The notes: generated by a model from the letters alone, not told the origin. A stretch of DNA of 64,000 bases from Pseudomonadota bacterium (GCA_029779535.1 JAKPAG010000098.1:110993-174992), one strand, 5' to 3'. Positions 10,058 through 19,130 are shown, counted from the stretch's first letter. Numbers and translations are program-made.

Positions 10058-10801
10058 TCATACCGCCAGCACCTGCACCGACACGTTGTCCGTGCTGCCG
10101 GCCGCAACCGCCAGTTCAACCAGGTAGCGCGCCGGATCGTCGCGGCACACGGCCTTGGCCATTTCGGCCTGCAATTCGGCCGGGCGATGGCATTGCAGCA
10201 TCCCGTCGCTGCAGGTCATCAGCCAGTCGCCCGGTTGCAGGCGCGCCTCGAAGAAATCGGGCTTCACATCGGCGGTCACGCCGACCGCGCGGGTCAGCAT
10301 GTTCCTGGCGTTGCTTTCCGCCGCTTCCTCCGCGGTGATCAGGCCGCTGTCGATCTGGGCCTGGACCAGGCTGTGATCGGTGGTGATCTGCACCAGCCGT
10401 CCATCGCGGAACAGATAGGCGCGCGAATCCCCGATGTTGGCAATCAGCGCGCGGCCTTGGCGGATCACCACCACGACCAGGGTGCAGCCCATGCCGTGCA
10501 GGCGCGGATCGTCCTGGGCCTGGCCGAACAGGCGGCGGTTCTGTTCGCGGATCGCGCCGTCGATCAGGCCGGACAGGGCGGCGCTGTCGGCAATCTCGCC
10601 GGCCAGCTGGTCCTCCAGCAGTTCGGCCACGCCGAACACGGTGCGCTGGCTGGCCACTTCGCCGCCGTTGTGCCCGCCCATGCCATCGGCCAGGATCGCC
10701 AGCCCCAGCGGCGCGTTGGCATAGACGCAGTCCTGGTTTTCGGACCGGGTGTTACCGATATCGGTGTGCGACCAGATGCGCAGCTGCATGGCGCCGCTCA
10801 C
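10058..10801 (-). CDS. PP2C-family protein phosphatase
   Basis: ENQDCVYANAPLGLAILADGMGGHNGGEVAS, IANIGDSRAYLF, WLMTCSDGML, STDNVSV. Confidence 0.92.
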   Translation of the reverse strand: MSGAMQLRIWSHTDIGNTRSENQDCVYANAPLGLAILADGMGGHNGGEVASQRTVFGVAELLEDQLAGEIADSAALSGLIDGAIREQNRRLFGQAQDDPRLHGMGCTLVVVVIRQGRALIANIGDSRAYLFRDGRLVQITTDHSLVQAQIDSGLITAEEAAESNARNMLTRAVGVTADVKPDFFEARLQPGDWLMTCSDGMLQCHRPAELQAEMAKAVCRDDPARYLVELAVAAGSTDNVSVQVLAV

Positions 10802-12462
10802 CGCTTGGCCAACATGTCGAACTTGCGTTCGAGCAGGGTAACCCCCTTGAGCCGGGTTTCGACGCTGGCCTGTTCCACGGCCAGGCGGCGGCGCTGTTCT
10901 TCCATCGCTTCGGCCTGGTTCTGCGACCTGGCGCGGACCGAATGTTCGATTTCGGCGTTGATCGCGGGGATCAGCTCGCGCACGTGGGCGCTGATCTGGC
11001 CCACCCAGTCGCGGGCGCTGTCGTTGAACATGCGGCGTCCCTCGTTGTCGAGCGATTCGCGCGCCTTGCGCAGGTCGCGCTCGCGCTCCTCGATCCGCTT
11101 GGCCGGGATGCGGCGGCGCAGGTCGATGAAGCCATAGACCAGCATCACCGCCACCAGGATCGCGGTAAGGAAGGTCAGGTAGGACCGGAACCGTTTCACC
11201 ACCGGCGCGATCTCGTTGATGAAGGCCAGCAGGCTGCCTTCGGGCGCGTCGGGCGAAGTGGCGACCAGGGTCAGCGGGGCGAGGATCCCGACCAGCACCA
11301 TGATCATCCCGGTATAGTCACGCAGGGCGATGAAATACTGCATCGGCCCGTCCTTGGTCACTTCCCCGTTGAACTTGCGCTGGATGTGGAAATGGGATTC
11401 CAGCACCAGGCCGGGGTTGAGCGGCGGGGCGTGCAGCGCCTTGGGATTGATCGGGGCATAGCCTTCGGCGGTCAGCAGCCCGTTGATCTGGTTGATCGAC
11501 AGATCGCTGGCTTCCTTGATGAAGCTGACGTCGTCGGCCATCTTGTCCTGCATCTGCTTGCGCAGGCGGGCCACGAAGTCATCGGTGAACTGCTCCTCGA
11601 TCTCGGTTTCGGTGGTTTCCGTCTTCGAGGCCAGCTCGATCAGCCGCATGTGATCGGCATCCAGCGCGCCCGACAGGCGTTCGGCCAGGATCTGGAATTC
11701 GCCTTTCTTGACGCGGTTGAGCTCGTCGTACTTGGTCTTGAAGGCGCGCTCAGCGTCCTGCAGGTTGCGTTGCAGGATGTTGCGGATCCGCCCGTTCAGG
11801 TCGGACCCGCCGCCCGGGCCGCCGCCAATCCGGCGCCGCGCTGCGGCATCGTCGCTCAGCAGTTGCTTGCGCAGTTCCAGCGATTTCAGCTCGTCGGCCA
11901 CGATCTGGCGGGCATAGCTGCCGATCCGCCCCAGCGATGCCTCGGTCGCGGCGCGCTGCGCTTCGGGCAGGACCTCGTTGAGCCATGCCTTGATCGCGTC
12001 TGCCGCCTCGGCCGGGCTGGGCGTCTTGACGGTCAGGCGGGTGGAGCGGGCCAGGTCGCGCACCGGCTTTTCCGCCGCTTCGGCTTCGGCCGCCTCGCAC
12101 AGCACGAACAGCGCGCGGGCCGGGGCGCTTTGCCCCTGGGTGACCTGGCGGACGGCATCGGGCAGGGCGGCGCATTCCGCCAGCGTCAGCACCGCCGCGG
12201 CGGCGGCGGGCAGGATCACGTCGTCCGACAGGGTGCTGCTGGCCGCCGTGGTCACGATCCGCACCTGCGCGCCCAGTACGGCTGGCAGGCCGCTGGCGAG
12301 GTGGGCCGCGCCCGGCGAAAGGTGCACTTCGCTGGTGCCCGCGCCATGCCCGTCGATCTTGCGCAGCGCCTGCAGCGCGACGTCGAAGAACCCTGCGCGC
12401 GATGATGCGCCCAGTTCCCGCTGCGCCCCTTCCAGCGCGTCGCGCAATACTGCCACGCTCAT
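10798..12462 (-). CDS. Coiled-coil protein with central double-TM hairpin
   Basis: TM pair MIMVLVGILAPLTLVA and YLTFLTAILVAVMLVYGFI flanked by long charged helical regions; 4-nt overlaps with neighbours. Confidence 0.65.
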   Translation of the reverse strand: MSVAVLRDALEGAQRELGASSRAGFFDVALQALRKIDGHGAGTSEVHLSPGAAHLASGLPAVLGAQVRIVTTAASSTLSDDVILPAAAAAVLTLAECAALPDAVRQVTQGQSAPARALFVLCEAAEAEAAEKPVRDLARSTRLTVKTPSPAEAADAIKAWLNEVLPEAQRAATEASLGRIGSYARQIVADELKSLELRKQLLSDDAAARRRIGGGPGGGSDLNGRIRNILQRNLQDAERAFKTKYDELNRVKKGEFQILAERLSGALDADHMRLIELASKTETTETEIEEQFTDDFVARLRKQMQDKMADDVSFIKEASDLSINQINGLLTAEGYAPINPKALHAPPLNPGLVLESHFHIQRKFNGEVTKDGPMQYFIALRDYTGMIMVLVGILAPLTLVATSPDAPEGSLLAFINEIAPVVKRFRSYLTFLTAILVAVMLVYGFIDLRRRIPAKRIEERERDLRKARESLDNEGRRMFNDSARDWVGQISAHVRELIPAINAEIEHSVRARSQNQAEAMEEQRRRLAVEQASVETRLKGVTLLERKFDMLAKR

Positions 12463-13133
12463 TTGTAAGGCGCCTTGATGATCACGGTGCGGTTGAATTC
12501 GTCATCGCTCGCCGCCGCCGCCGCGCGCGGCGCCGGGGCGTTGCCCGCGCTGAGGTGGAATACGAAGCGGCAATCGCCAAAACGCAGCCGCTCGCCCCCG
12601 TTCAGCGCGACGCGGCCGGTGATCCGGCCCGGCGCATCGCCCACGAACACCCCGTTGGTGCTGGGCTTGGCCCCGGTTTCGCCGATGTCGAACAGATGCA
12701 CGCTGGGCGGCGGGCCGGGCACCACTTCGATCACCGCGTGATTCTTGCTGACGAAATTGTCGTCCAGCACGATCGGATTGCCCATCTGGCGCGGTTCGCG
12801 GCCGATGATGTTGAGCCCGGTCTGCAAGGGGATGCGGCGCGGGGCGGGGCCGCCCACGGCTTCAAGATAGCATTCCAGCCCAGCCGCTGCGGCGCGCGGT
12901 GATGCGGCGGGGCGCTCTGCCGGGCGCGCGCGGTCCGGGGCGGCGCCGTCCTGGCCGCGCGCGGCCAGGAACGTCTCGATTTCGGCCAGGCGGCGGGCAT
13001 AGACATCGGCCAGCATCCGCGTCGGGGCGGTCTTGGCCAGGTTGGCGAAATAGCGCTGCTTTTCGCGCGCGCGCTCAACCAGCTGCGGCTCGGACGCAGT
13101 GGCGTCGAGTTCAAGCAGATCCAGAATATTCAT
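12459..13133 (-). CDS. FHA-domain protein
   Basis: NIIGREPRQMGNPIVLDDNFVSKNHAVIEV...STNGVFVGDAPGRITGRVALNGGERLRFGDCRFVF. Confidence 0.88.
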   Translation of the reverse strand: MNILDLLELDATASEPQLVERAREKQRYFANLAKTAPTRMLADVYARRLAEIETFLAARGQDGAAPDRARPAERPAASPRAAAAGLECYLEAVGGPAPRRIPLQTGLNIIGREPRQMGNPIVLDDNFVSKNHAVIEVVPGPPPSVHLFDIGETGAKPSTNGVFVGDAPGRITGRVALNGGERLRFGDCRFVFHLSAGNAPAPRAAAAASDDEFNRTVIIKAPYK

Positions 13134-13234
13134 AAGCCCCGATCCGACAACATTCGTCTTCTTTACCCTGTCATGCTGCACGTGGCGGTCAGCCGGTGCA
13201 ATGGCTTAGTGCCGGTCATCCCGCGCCGCGATGG

Positions 13235-15166
13235 TCAACCGCCACCCAGCATGTTGCTGGCCCGTTCGGCGCAGCGCTCGGCGGCATCGGCGGATTTCGA
13301 GGCTTCGTCGGCATAGCCCTTGGCATCGGACACGGCCTCGGTCACCTGGTCGGCCAGCTTCTTCATTTCGTCGAGCAGGCGTTCGGCGTCGTGCTTGGTC
13401 GAAAGCACATCGTCGCGGGCGCGGCCCGCCTCGATCGCCCGGTCGCGGGCCTGGTCGGCATATTCCTTGGCGTCCTGTTCGTGGCGGTCGGCGGTGTCGG
13501 CGGCAACCTTGGCCTGCTTTTCGAACTCGGCGGCCTGCCGGGCGGATGCTTCGGCCTCGGTCGCCTTCTGGCAGGCCTTGGCGGCGCATTCATCGGCCTG
13601 CTGCGCGTCGCGCTGGGCCTTTTCTGCGGCGGCCTGGGCTTCCTGCGCTTCCTTCTTGGCCTCGTTGGCGTAGGTTTCGGCCTGCTTTTCGTGGACCTTG
13701 GCTTCCTCGGAGGCCTGTTCGGCCTCGCGCAGCGCGTTCTTCGCGCGTTCGCTGGCGGCCTGGGCCTCGTTCATTTCCTCGCGCGCCTTTTCGGCGGCGG
13801 CCTGGGCTTCCTTGGCTTCGGTGGATGCCTTCTCGCTCGCTTCGCGCGCCTCGCGCGCTTCGCTCGCGGCGGTTTCGGCGGCCACTTCGGCCTCGTTCGC
13901 CTTGGCCTGGGCCTTCTGGCTGAACTGTTCGGCCTCGTTGGCTTCGGTGGTGGCCTTGTTGGCCGCCTGTTCGGCGGCCTTGGCATCCTGTTCGGCGTCC
14001 TGCTTGGCTTTTTCGGCCGCCTTGGCGTCGGCTTCAGCGGCCTGCTTGGCCTTTTCGGCGGCCTGGGCGTCTGCTTCCGCGTCCTGCCTGGCCTTTTCGG
14101 CGGCCTTCGTGTCTGCTTCCGCCTCCTGCTTGGCCTTTTCGGTGGCCTGGGCGTCTGCTTCCGCGTCCTGCTTGGCCTTTTCGGCGGCCTGGGCGTCTTG
14201 TTCCGCGTCCTGTTTGGCCTTTTCGGCGGCCTGGGCGTCTGCTTCGGCGTCCTGTTTGGCCTTTTCGGCGGCCTGGGCGTCTGCTTCCGCGTCCTGCTTG
14301 GCCTTTTCGGCAGCCTGGGCGTCGCTTTCGGCGTCCTGCCTGGCCTTTTCGCTGGCCTGGGCATCGGCTTCGGCGTCCTGCTTGGCCTTTTCGCTGGCCT
14401 GGGCATCGCTTTCGGCGTCGACCTTGGCCTTTTCGGTGGCCTGGGCGTCGCTTTCGGCGTCCTGCCTGGCCTTTTCAGTGGCCTGGGCATCCTGCTGGGC
14501 GTCGCTCTTGGCCTTTTCCGCGGCCTGGGCGTCCTGCTGGGCGTCGGTCTTGGCCTTTTCGGCGGCCTGAGCGTCCTGCTGGGCGTCGGTCTTGGCTTTT
14601 TCGGCGGCCTGGGCGTCGGCTTCGGCGTCCTGCCGGGCCTTTTCGGTTGCCTGGGCGTCCTGCGCGGCGTCGGTCTTGGACTTTTCGGCGGCCTGGGCGT
14701 CGCTTTCGGCGTCCTGCTTGGCCTTTTCCGTTGCCTGGGCGTCGGCGTCGGCGTCCTGTTTCGATTTCTCGGTTGCCTGGGCGTCGGCCTCGGCATCCTG
14801 GCGGGCCTTTTCGGCCTGGGCGGCGGCTTCCTGCGCCTGGGTGGCGGCGGTGGTCGCCTCGGTCAGCTGGGCATTGGCGCGTTCGCTGGCGGCTTCGATT
14901 TCCTGGTATTCGCGCATCGCGCCGCTTTTCAGCCGCTCGGTTTCCGAGGCGTCCTGGCGCGCATCGAGCGCGGCCTGCTTGGCCTGCTCCACGCTGGAAT
15001 TGGAATCCTGCATCAAGGCGGCAAGCAGTTCCGCCTCGGTTTCGAATTGCGACAGCGTCTGGTCGAGCACCGGCAGTTCGGCCAGGATCCGCTGCTTGAC
15101 CGTTTCGGCTTCAGCCAGGATTTCCTGAAGCTGGCGCAGGATTTCAGTTGGATCGGGGTCTGCCAT
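13235..15166 (-). CDS. Ala-rich helical repeat protein B (643 aa, about 20 x 14-aa repeats)
   Basis: Tandem AEKAKQDAEADAQA units in the minus frame; no recognisable enzyme domain. Confidence 0.8.
   Translation of the reverse strand: MADPDPTEILRQLQEILAEAETVKQRILAELPVLDQTLSQFETEAELLAALMQDSNSSVEQAKQAALDARQDASETERLKSGAMREYQEIEAASERANAQLTEATTAATQAQEAAAQAEKARQDAEADAQATEKSKQDADADAQATEKAKQDAESDAQAAEKSKTDAAQDAQATEKARQDAEADAQAAEKAKTDAQQDAQAAEKAKTDAQQDAQAAEKAKSDAQQDAQATEKARQDAESDAQATEKAKVDAESDAQASEKAKQDAEADAQASEKARQDAESDAQAAEKAKQDAEADAQAAEKAKQDAEADAQAAEKAKQDAEQDAQAAEKAKQDAEADAQATEKAKQEAEADTKAAEKARQDAEADAQAAEKAKQAAEADAKAAEKAKQDAEQDAKAAEQAANKATTEANEAEQFSQKAQAKANEAEVAAETAASEAREAREASEKASTEAKEAQAAAEKAREEMNEAQAASERAKNALREAEQASEEAKVHEKQAETYANEAKKEAQEAQAAAEKAQRDAQQADECAAKACQKATEAEASARQAAEFEKQAKVAADTADRHEQDAKEYADQARDRAIEAGRARDDVLSTKHDAERLLDEMKKLADQVTEAVSDAKGYADEASKSADAAERCAERASNMLGGG
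13976..14815 (-). repeat. In-frame 42-bp tandem repeat (about 20 copies), gene B
   Basis: Unit on + strand: gcctgggcgtctgcttccgcgtcctgcttggccttttcggcg; bounds derived from residue counting. Confidence 0.85.
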
Positions 15167-15213
15167 TCATTGCTCCACCACGCTGCCGCCTGATCGGGCC
15201 GCAGGACGCGTCA

Positions 15214-17169
15214 TTACTGGATGTAGTCCATGCCGCCGCCGCCGCCGCCGTAATCGCGCCGCCGCCGTTCCTCGCGGACCATGTCCATGGTGCTTTCCGT
15301 CATGTCCGCTGCCGAACAGGCGTCGAGTTCGTCCATGCCTGCTTCCATCGCGTGCGAACTGGCTTCCATCACCGCGTCGGCGGCTTCGTCGGCCAGGTCC
15401 TGCGCATCGCTGTGCAGGTCCTCGATCTCCTCCAGCGTGCGGTGCGCCGGCTCGACATAGCCGCGCGCTTCGTCCGCGCTGGAGGTGGCCTGGGTTTCCG
15501 CCTGTCCGGCCTGGGCCTTGGATTCGCCTGCCGCGCGTTCCTGGCTCTCGGCTTCCTTGGAATTTGCGTTGGCCTGGGCTTCTGCCTCCTCGGCCTCGCT
15601 CGCGCATTTTTCGGCGCGCTGCATGGCATCCCGGGCCTTGCCCATCGCCACTTCGGCTTCCCATTGGTGCATCGCGGCCTTCTGCGAGGCAACCGTTGCT
15701 TCGAACCGGTTGTCGGCGGCGCGCTGCGCGGCCTGGATGGCTTCGCGCACTTCCTGCCGCGCCTTTTCGGCGGCCTGCAGGGTTTCCTCGGCCTCCTGCT
15801 TGGCCTTGTCCGATGCTTCGGCCGCGACCGCGCGCGATGCTTCCGCCTTGTCGCTGGCCGCCTTGGCCTCGTTCATCTCGGTCTTGGCGGTTTCGGAGTG
15901 GCTGGCCGCTTCCTTGGCCTTGGCGGCGGCCTTCATTGCGAGTTGTTCCGCTTCGGCATGGGCCGCCTGGGCCTTGGCCGATTGCTGCGCGGCGACCTGT
16001 GCGTCGGTTTCGGCGGCGCTGCGCGACCGATCCGCCGCCTGGGCATCGCCTTCGGCATCGCGGGCGGACTTTTCCGAAGCCTGCGCGCTTTGCAGGGCCT
16101 GCAGCCTGGCCTTGTCGGCGGCCTGGGCATTCTGCTGGGCATCCTGCATGGCCTTGTCGGCGGCCTGGGCATCCTGCTGGGCGTTCTGCTTGGCCTTTTC
16201 GGCAGCTTCGGCATCCTGCTGGGCGTCCTGCTTGGCCTTTTCGGCCGCCTTGGCATCGCCTTCGGCGTCCTGCTTGGCCTTTTCGGCGGCGCGGGCGTCG
16301 CTTTCGGCGGCCTGCTTGGCCTTTTCCGCACCCTGGGCGTCCTGCTCTGCCGCCTGCCGCGCCCTGTCGGTGGACTGGGCATCGCTGGCTGCGGCCTGGC
16401 GGGCCGTTTCTGCGGCCCGGGCGTCGGCATCGGCACCCTGGCGGGCCTTGTCCGTGGCCTGGGCATCGCCGGCGGCATTGGCGCGGGCCTTGTCCGCGCC
16501 TTGCGCATCGGCCAGGGCGTCCTGGCGGGCCTTTTCGGCGGTCTGGGCGTCAGCTTCGGCGTCCTGGCGGGCCTTTTCGGCGGCCTGGGCGTCGGCTTCG
16601 GCATCCTGGCGGGCCTTGTCCGCGGCCTGGGCGTCCTGTTCGGCGTCCAGCCGGGCCTTTTCGCTGGCCTGGGCATCGGCTTCGGCATCCTGGCGCGATT
16701 TGTCGGCGGCCTGGGCATCGGCCTCGGCATCCAGCCGGGCGCGTTCGGACGCCAGTTGATCCTGCTGGGCGTCGGTGCGCGATTTTTCGGCGGCCAGGGC
16801 ATCGCTGGCGGCGTCCTGCTTGGCCTTTTCGGTGGCCTGGGCATCCTGCAGCGCGGCCTGCGACTTGGCCTCGGCCTCGGCGCGTTCCTGCTGGGCGCGT
16901 TCGGCCGTGCCGGTGATTTCGGTCAGCGCGGCGGTGGCGCGCTCGGAAAACCCGGTGATTTCGGCCGCGTCCTGCGCCACGTCGGTCTTGGCGCGTTCGG
17001 CGGTGAAGGCTTCCTGCCGGGTCAGGGTCAGGTTGCGCTTGATCGCGACAAAGCGCGTCGCGAATTCGCCCTGCAATTCGGCGCTCTTGAACGCGGTGAT
17101 GTCGTCCTGGATCGCGTTGAGCGCCGCGAGCAGCGTTTTCGCTTCTTCCAGCTGCTCGGTCAGGCTCAT
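15214..17169 (-). CDS. Ala-rich helical repeat protein A (651 aa, about 20 x 14-aa repeats)
   Basis: Tandem AEKARQDAEADAQA-type units; paralogue of the 643-aa protein. Confidence 0.8.
   Translation of the reverse strand: MSLTEQLEEAKTLLAALNAIQDDITAFKSAELQGEFATRFVAIKRNLTLTRQEAFTAERAKTDVAQDAAEITGFSERATAALTEITGTAERAQQERAEAEAKSQAALQDAQATEKAKQDAASDALAAEKSRTDAQQDQLASERARLDAEADAQAADKSRQDAEADAQASEKARLDAEQDAQAADKARQDAEADAQAAEKARQDAEADAQTAEKARQDALADAQGADKARANAAGDAQATDKARQGADADARAAETARQAAASDAQSTDRARQAAEQDAQGAEKAKQAAESDARAAEKAKQDAEGDAKAAEKAKQDAQQDAEAAEKAKQNAQQDAQAADKAMQDAQQNAQAADKARLQALQSAQASEKSARDAEGDAQAADRSRSAAETDAQVAAQQSAKAQAAHAEAEQLAMKAAAKAKEAASHSETAKTEMNEAKAASDKAEASRAVAAEASDKAKQEAEETLQAAEKARQEVREAIQAAQRAADNRFEATVASQKAAMHQWEAEVAMGKARDAMQRAEKCASEAEEAEAQANANSKEAESQERAAGESKAQAGQAETQATSSADEARGYVEPAHRTLEEIEDLHSDAQDLADEAADAVMEASSHAMEAGMDELDACSAADMTESTMDMVREERRRRDYGGGGGGMDYIQ
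15994..16833 (-). repeat. In-frame degenerate 42-bp tandem repeat (about 20 copies), gene A
   Basis: 14-aa periodicity from TEKAKQDAASDALA to ADRSRSAAETDAQV. Confidence 0.8.
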
Positions 17170-17213
17170 CGCCGAAGCTCCTTCAGATCAGGCCGCTTGA
17201 TCCAGGCTTGCCA

Positions 17214-18875
17214 TCAGTTGCAGACCTGCTTGCACTGCCGGACCGTCCGCGAGGTCGGGCCGTCCGTGTAAGAGCAGGACGCGCTGACCCGGGCGAAGCA
17301 GATGTTGCCGCCGCACTGGCCATCGGGCACCGCCGAATAGCTGACCATCGAACCCGATCCGCAGGCCCGCCGCGCCGCATCGGCGGCCTTGCCCTGCGGG
17401 ATCGAGCCGCTGGACGGGTACGAGATTTCACCCGCCGAAACGCTGGCAGTGCGCGAACGGCCGCCTTGCACCGGCTGTTCGACATCGGTGCAGACTTCGC
17501 GGCAGACCTTGGCCTTTTCCTTCTCGGGCGCGGCGACGGCCTTGACCGGTTCCGCTTCCGGTTTCGGCTTGGCCTTGTCGGTCTTGTCGGTCTTGTCGGT
17601 CTTGTCGGTCTTGTCCGGCTTGGCCGCATCCAGCGCGGAACCGCTGCTTTCGCTGGCGAGGTCGGTTGGCACGGCTTGCGGACCATCGCCGCCTCCGCCG
17701 CCCAGCCACAGGCCGATCGCGATCAGCGCGGCCACGATCAGGCCAGCCGGCAGCAGCCACTTGGGCAGGCCGGACTTTGCAGGGCCTTCGTCAGGCGCGG
17801 CAAATTCCGCTTCGTCGACGCTCTTGATGAAGATCGGGCCGGTGCCGGCTTCGGGCGGGGGCGGCACGTTGGCGGAATAGAACGCGGTGCCATCGTCGGC
17901 CCCGCCGCTGCCGCCGCCGGCCGGGGCGATGAACTGGGTGGCATCGTCAGCCACTGGTGGGCGTGCGATCGGCTGGGTGTCTTCCGGCGCGGGGGAGCGT
18001 GCCCCGGGGGCGAAGGCTTCGAAGCCCGGTTCGCCAAAGAAGCCGAGCAGTTCCGACGCCTTCTGGATGCGGTCCTTGGCATTGGCGACCAGGCAGCGCT
18101 TGACCACCGTGCGGTAGGGTTCCGACAGGCTGTCGATCTCGGCCGGCAATTCGGGCGCCAGGATCGCCGACATGATCTGTTCGGCGGTGGTATCGGCCCC
18201 GCGCTTGCCGAACGGGGTTGCGTCGGTCAGCAGCTCGTGGACCATGACGCCGTAGCCCCACAGGTCGACGTTCGACTGGATCTTGCCGTTGACCCCGAAC
18301 TTCTTGGGGTTGAACTGTTCGGGCGCCATATATTCGATGGTCCCGACCAGCATCGACGAACTGCGGGTATCCCCGCTGGCCAGGTTCTTGCTGATCCCGA
18401 AGTCGGAAATCTTGGCGGTCAATTCGCCGTTGCGTTCAACCAGCAGGATGTTCTGCGCCTTGAGATCGCGGTGGATGATCCCGTGGGCGTGCAGGTATTC
18501 CAGCCCGTGCAGCACCTGGCGCAGGAACTTGGGCAGCAGCGGCGAGCCGGGATTGGCGCGGGCAAAGCCCTTGAGGTCGCCGGCGTTGGCATATTCCATC
18601 ACGCCGATCTGGAGTTCTTCTGTTTCGCCCAGCGCGTTGGCCTGTTCCAGCAGGACCACGTCGTAATAGCGCAGCAGGTTGGGATGTTCGAGCTGGATCG
18701 CCTTGCGGATTTCGGACAGCACCGAATACTGGTCGTTGCCCGACTGGCTGAAGACCTTCAGCGCCACCTCGCGGTTGAGCAGGGTGTCGTGCGCGCGGAA
18801 CACGCGCGCGAAGCCGCCCTTGCCCAGCAGGTCCTTTGCCGGATCGTACTCGTACCGGTCCCGAATTCGCACCAT
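17214..18875 (-). CDS. Membrane Ser/Thr protein kinase with Cys-rich C-terminal domain
   Basis: LGKGGFARVFRAHD, VALKVF, IIHRDLKAQNILL, ISDFGISKN, GTIEYMAPEQF; TM LLPAGLIVAALIAIGLWL; C-terminus CREVCTDV...CGGNICFARVSASCSYTDG...CKQVCN. Alternative ATG at 18950 adds a hydrophobic N-terminus. Confidence 0.9.
   Translation of the reverse strand: MVRIRDRYEYDPAKDLLGKGGFARVFRAHDTLLNREVALKVFSQSGNDQYSVLSEIRKAIQLEHPNLLRYYDVVLLEQANALGETEELQIGVMEYANAGDLKGFARANPGSPLLPKFLRQVLHGLEYLHAHGIIHRDLKAQNILLVERNGELTAKISDFGISKNLASGDTRSSSMLVGTIEYMAPEQFNPKKFGVNGKIQSNVDLWGYGVMVHELLTDATPFGKRGADTTAEQIMSAILAPELPAEIDSLSEPYRTVVKRCLVANAKDRIQKASELLGFFGEPGFEAFAPGARSPAPEDTQPIARPPVADDATQFIAPAGGGSGGADDGTAFYSANVPPPPEAGTGPIFIKSVDEAEFAAPDEGPAKSGLPKWLLPAGLIVAALIAIGLWLGGGGGDGPQAVPTDLASESSGSALDAAKPDKTDKTDKTDKTDKAKPKPEAEPVKAVAAPEKEKAKVCREVCTDVEQPVQGGRSRTASVSAGEISYPSSGSIPQGKAADAARRACGSGSMVSYSAVPDGQCGGNICFARVSASCSYTDGPTSRTVRQCKQVCN
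17572..17617 (-). repeat. 9-bp microrepeat (gtcttgtcg)n encoding TDK tripeptides in the kinase linker
   Basis: Direct reading; encodes KPDKTDKTDKTDKTDKAKPK. Confidence 0.9.
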
Positions 18876-19130
18876 GCCCCGCCACCAACCCCTGCAAGTG
18901 ATCCACAGCAGCAGCGCCGCGACTGCGCCATACAAGGGATAAACCCGCATAATTGCAAGCAGTCCATGGCGCGTGGTGCGACTTTACCAATTCGGGACAG
19001 GTGCGCACCTGTCGCGTTGCCCCCTTCTGCGGCCCATCTCGCCCATGCTTGCCCCTTGATGGACCCCGCGCCGATCTGTGCAAGTTCTCGGCAAAACCGG
19101 ATCGTAGAGGATGACCATGGCGGATATGCG

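Noticed and set aside
13976-14815. CRISPR-like regular repeat spacing
   Set aside because: Repeats are contiguous 42-bp units without spacers, in frame with a coding gene and with 14-aa periodicity.
13196-17271. Plus-strand ORFs of 665 and 707 aa with Gly/Leu/Phe-rich repeats (LFGGLGVxFGVLLGLF)
   Set aside because: Antisense shadows of the 42-bp repeat genes. The minus strand gives coherent charged helical proteins in operon order; the plus reading is low-complexity GLF repeats in a GC-rich sequence.
8494-18950. Type VI secretion system regulatory locus
   Set aside because: Kinase, PP2C and FHA are present, but no TssB/C/H/K/M, Hcp or VgrG in the window; kept as an alternative to test outside the window.
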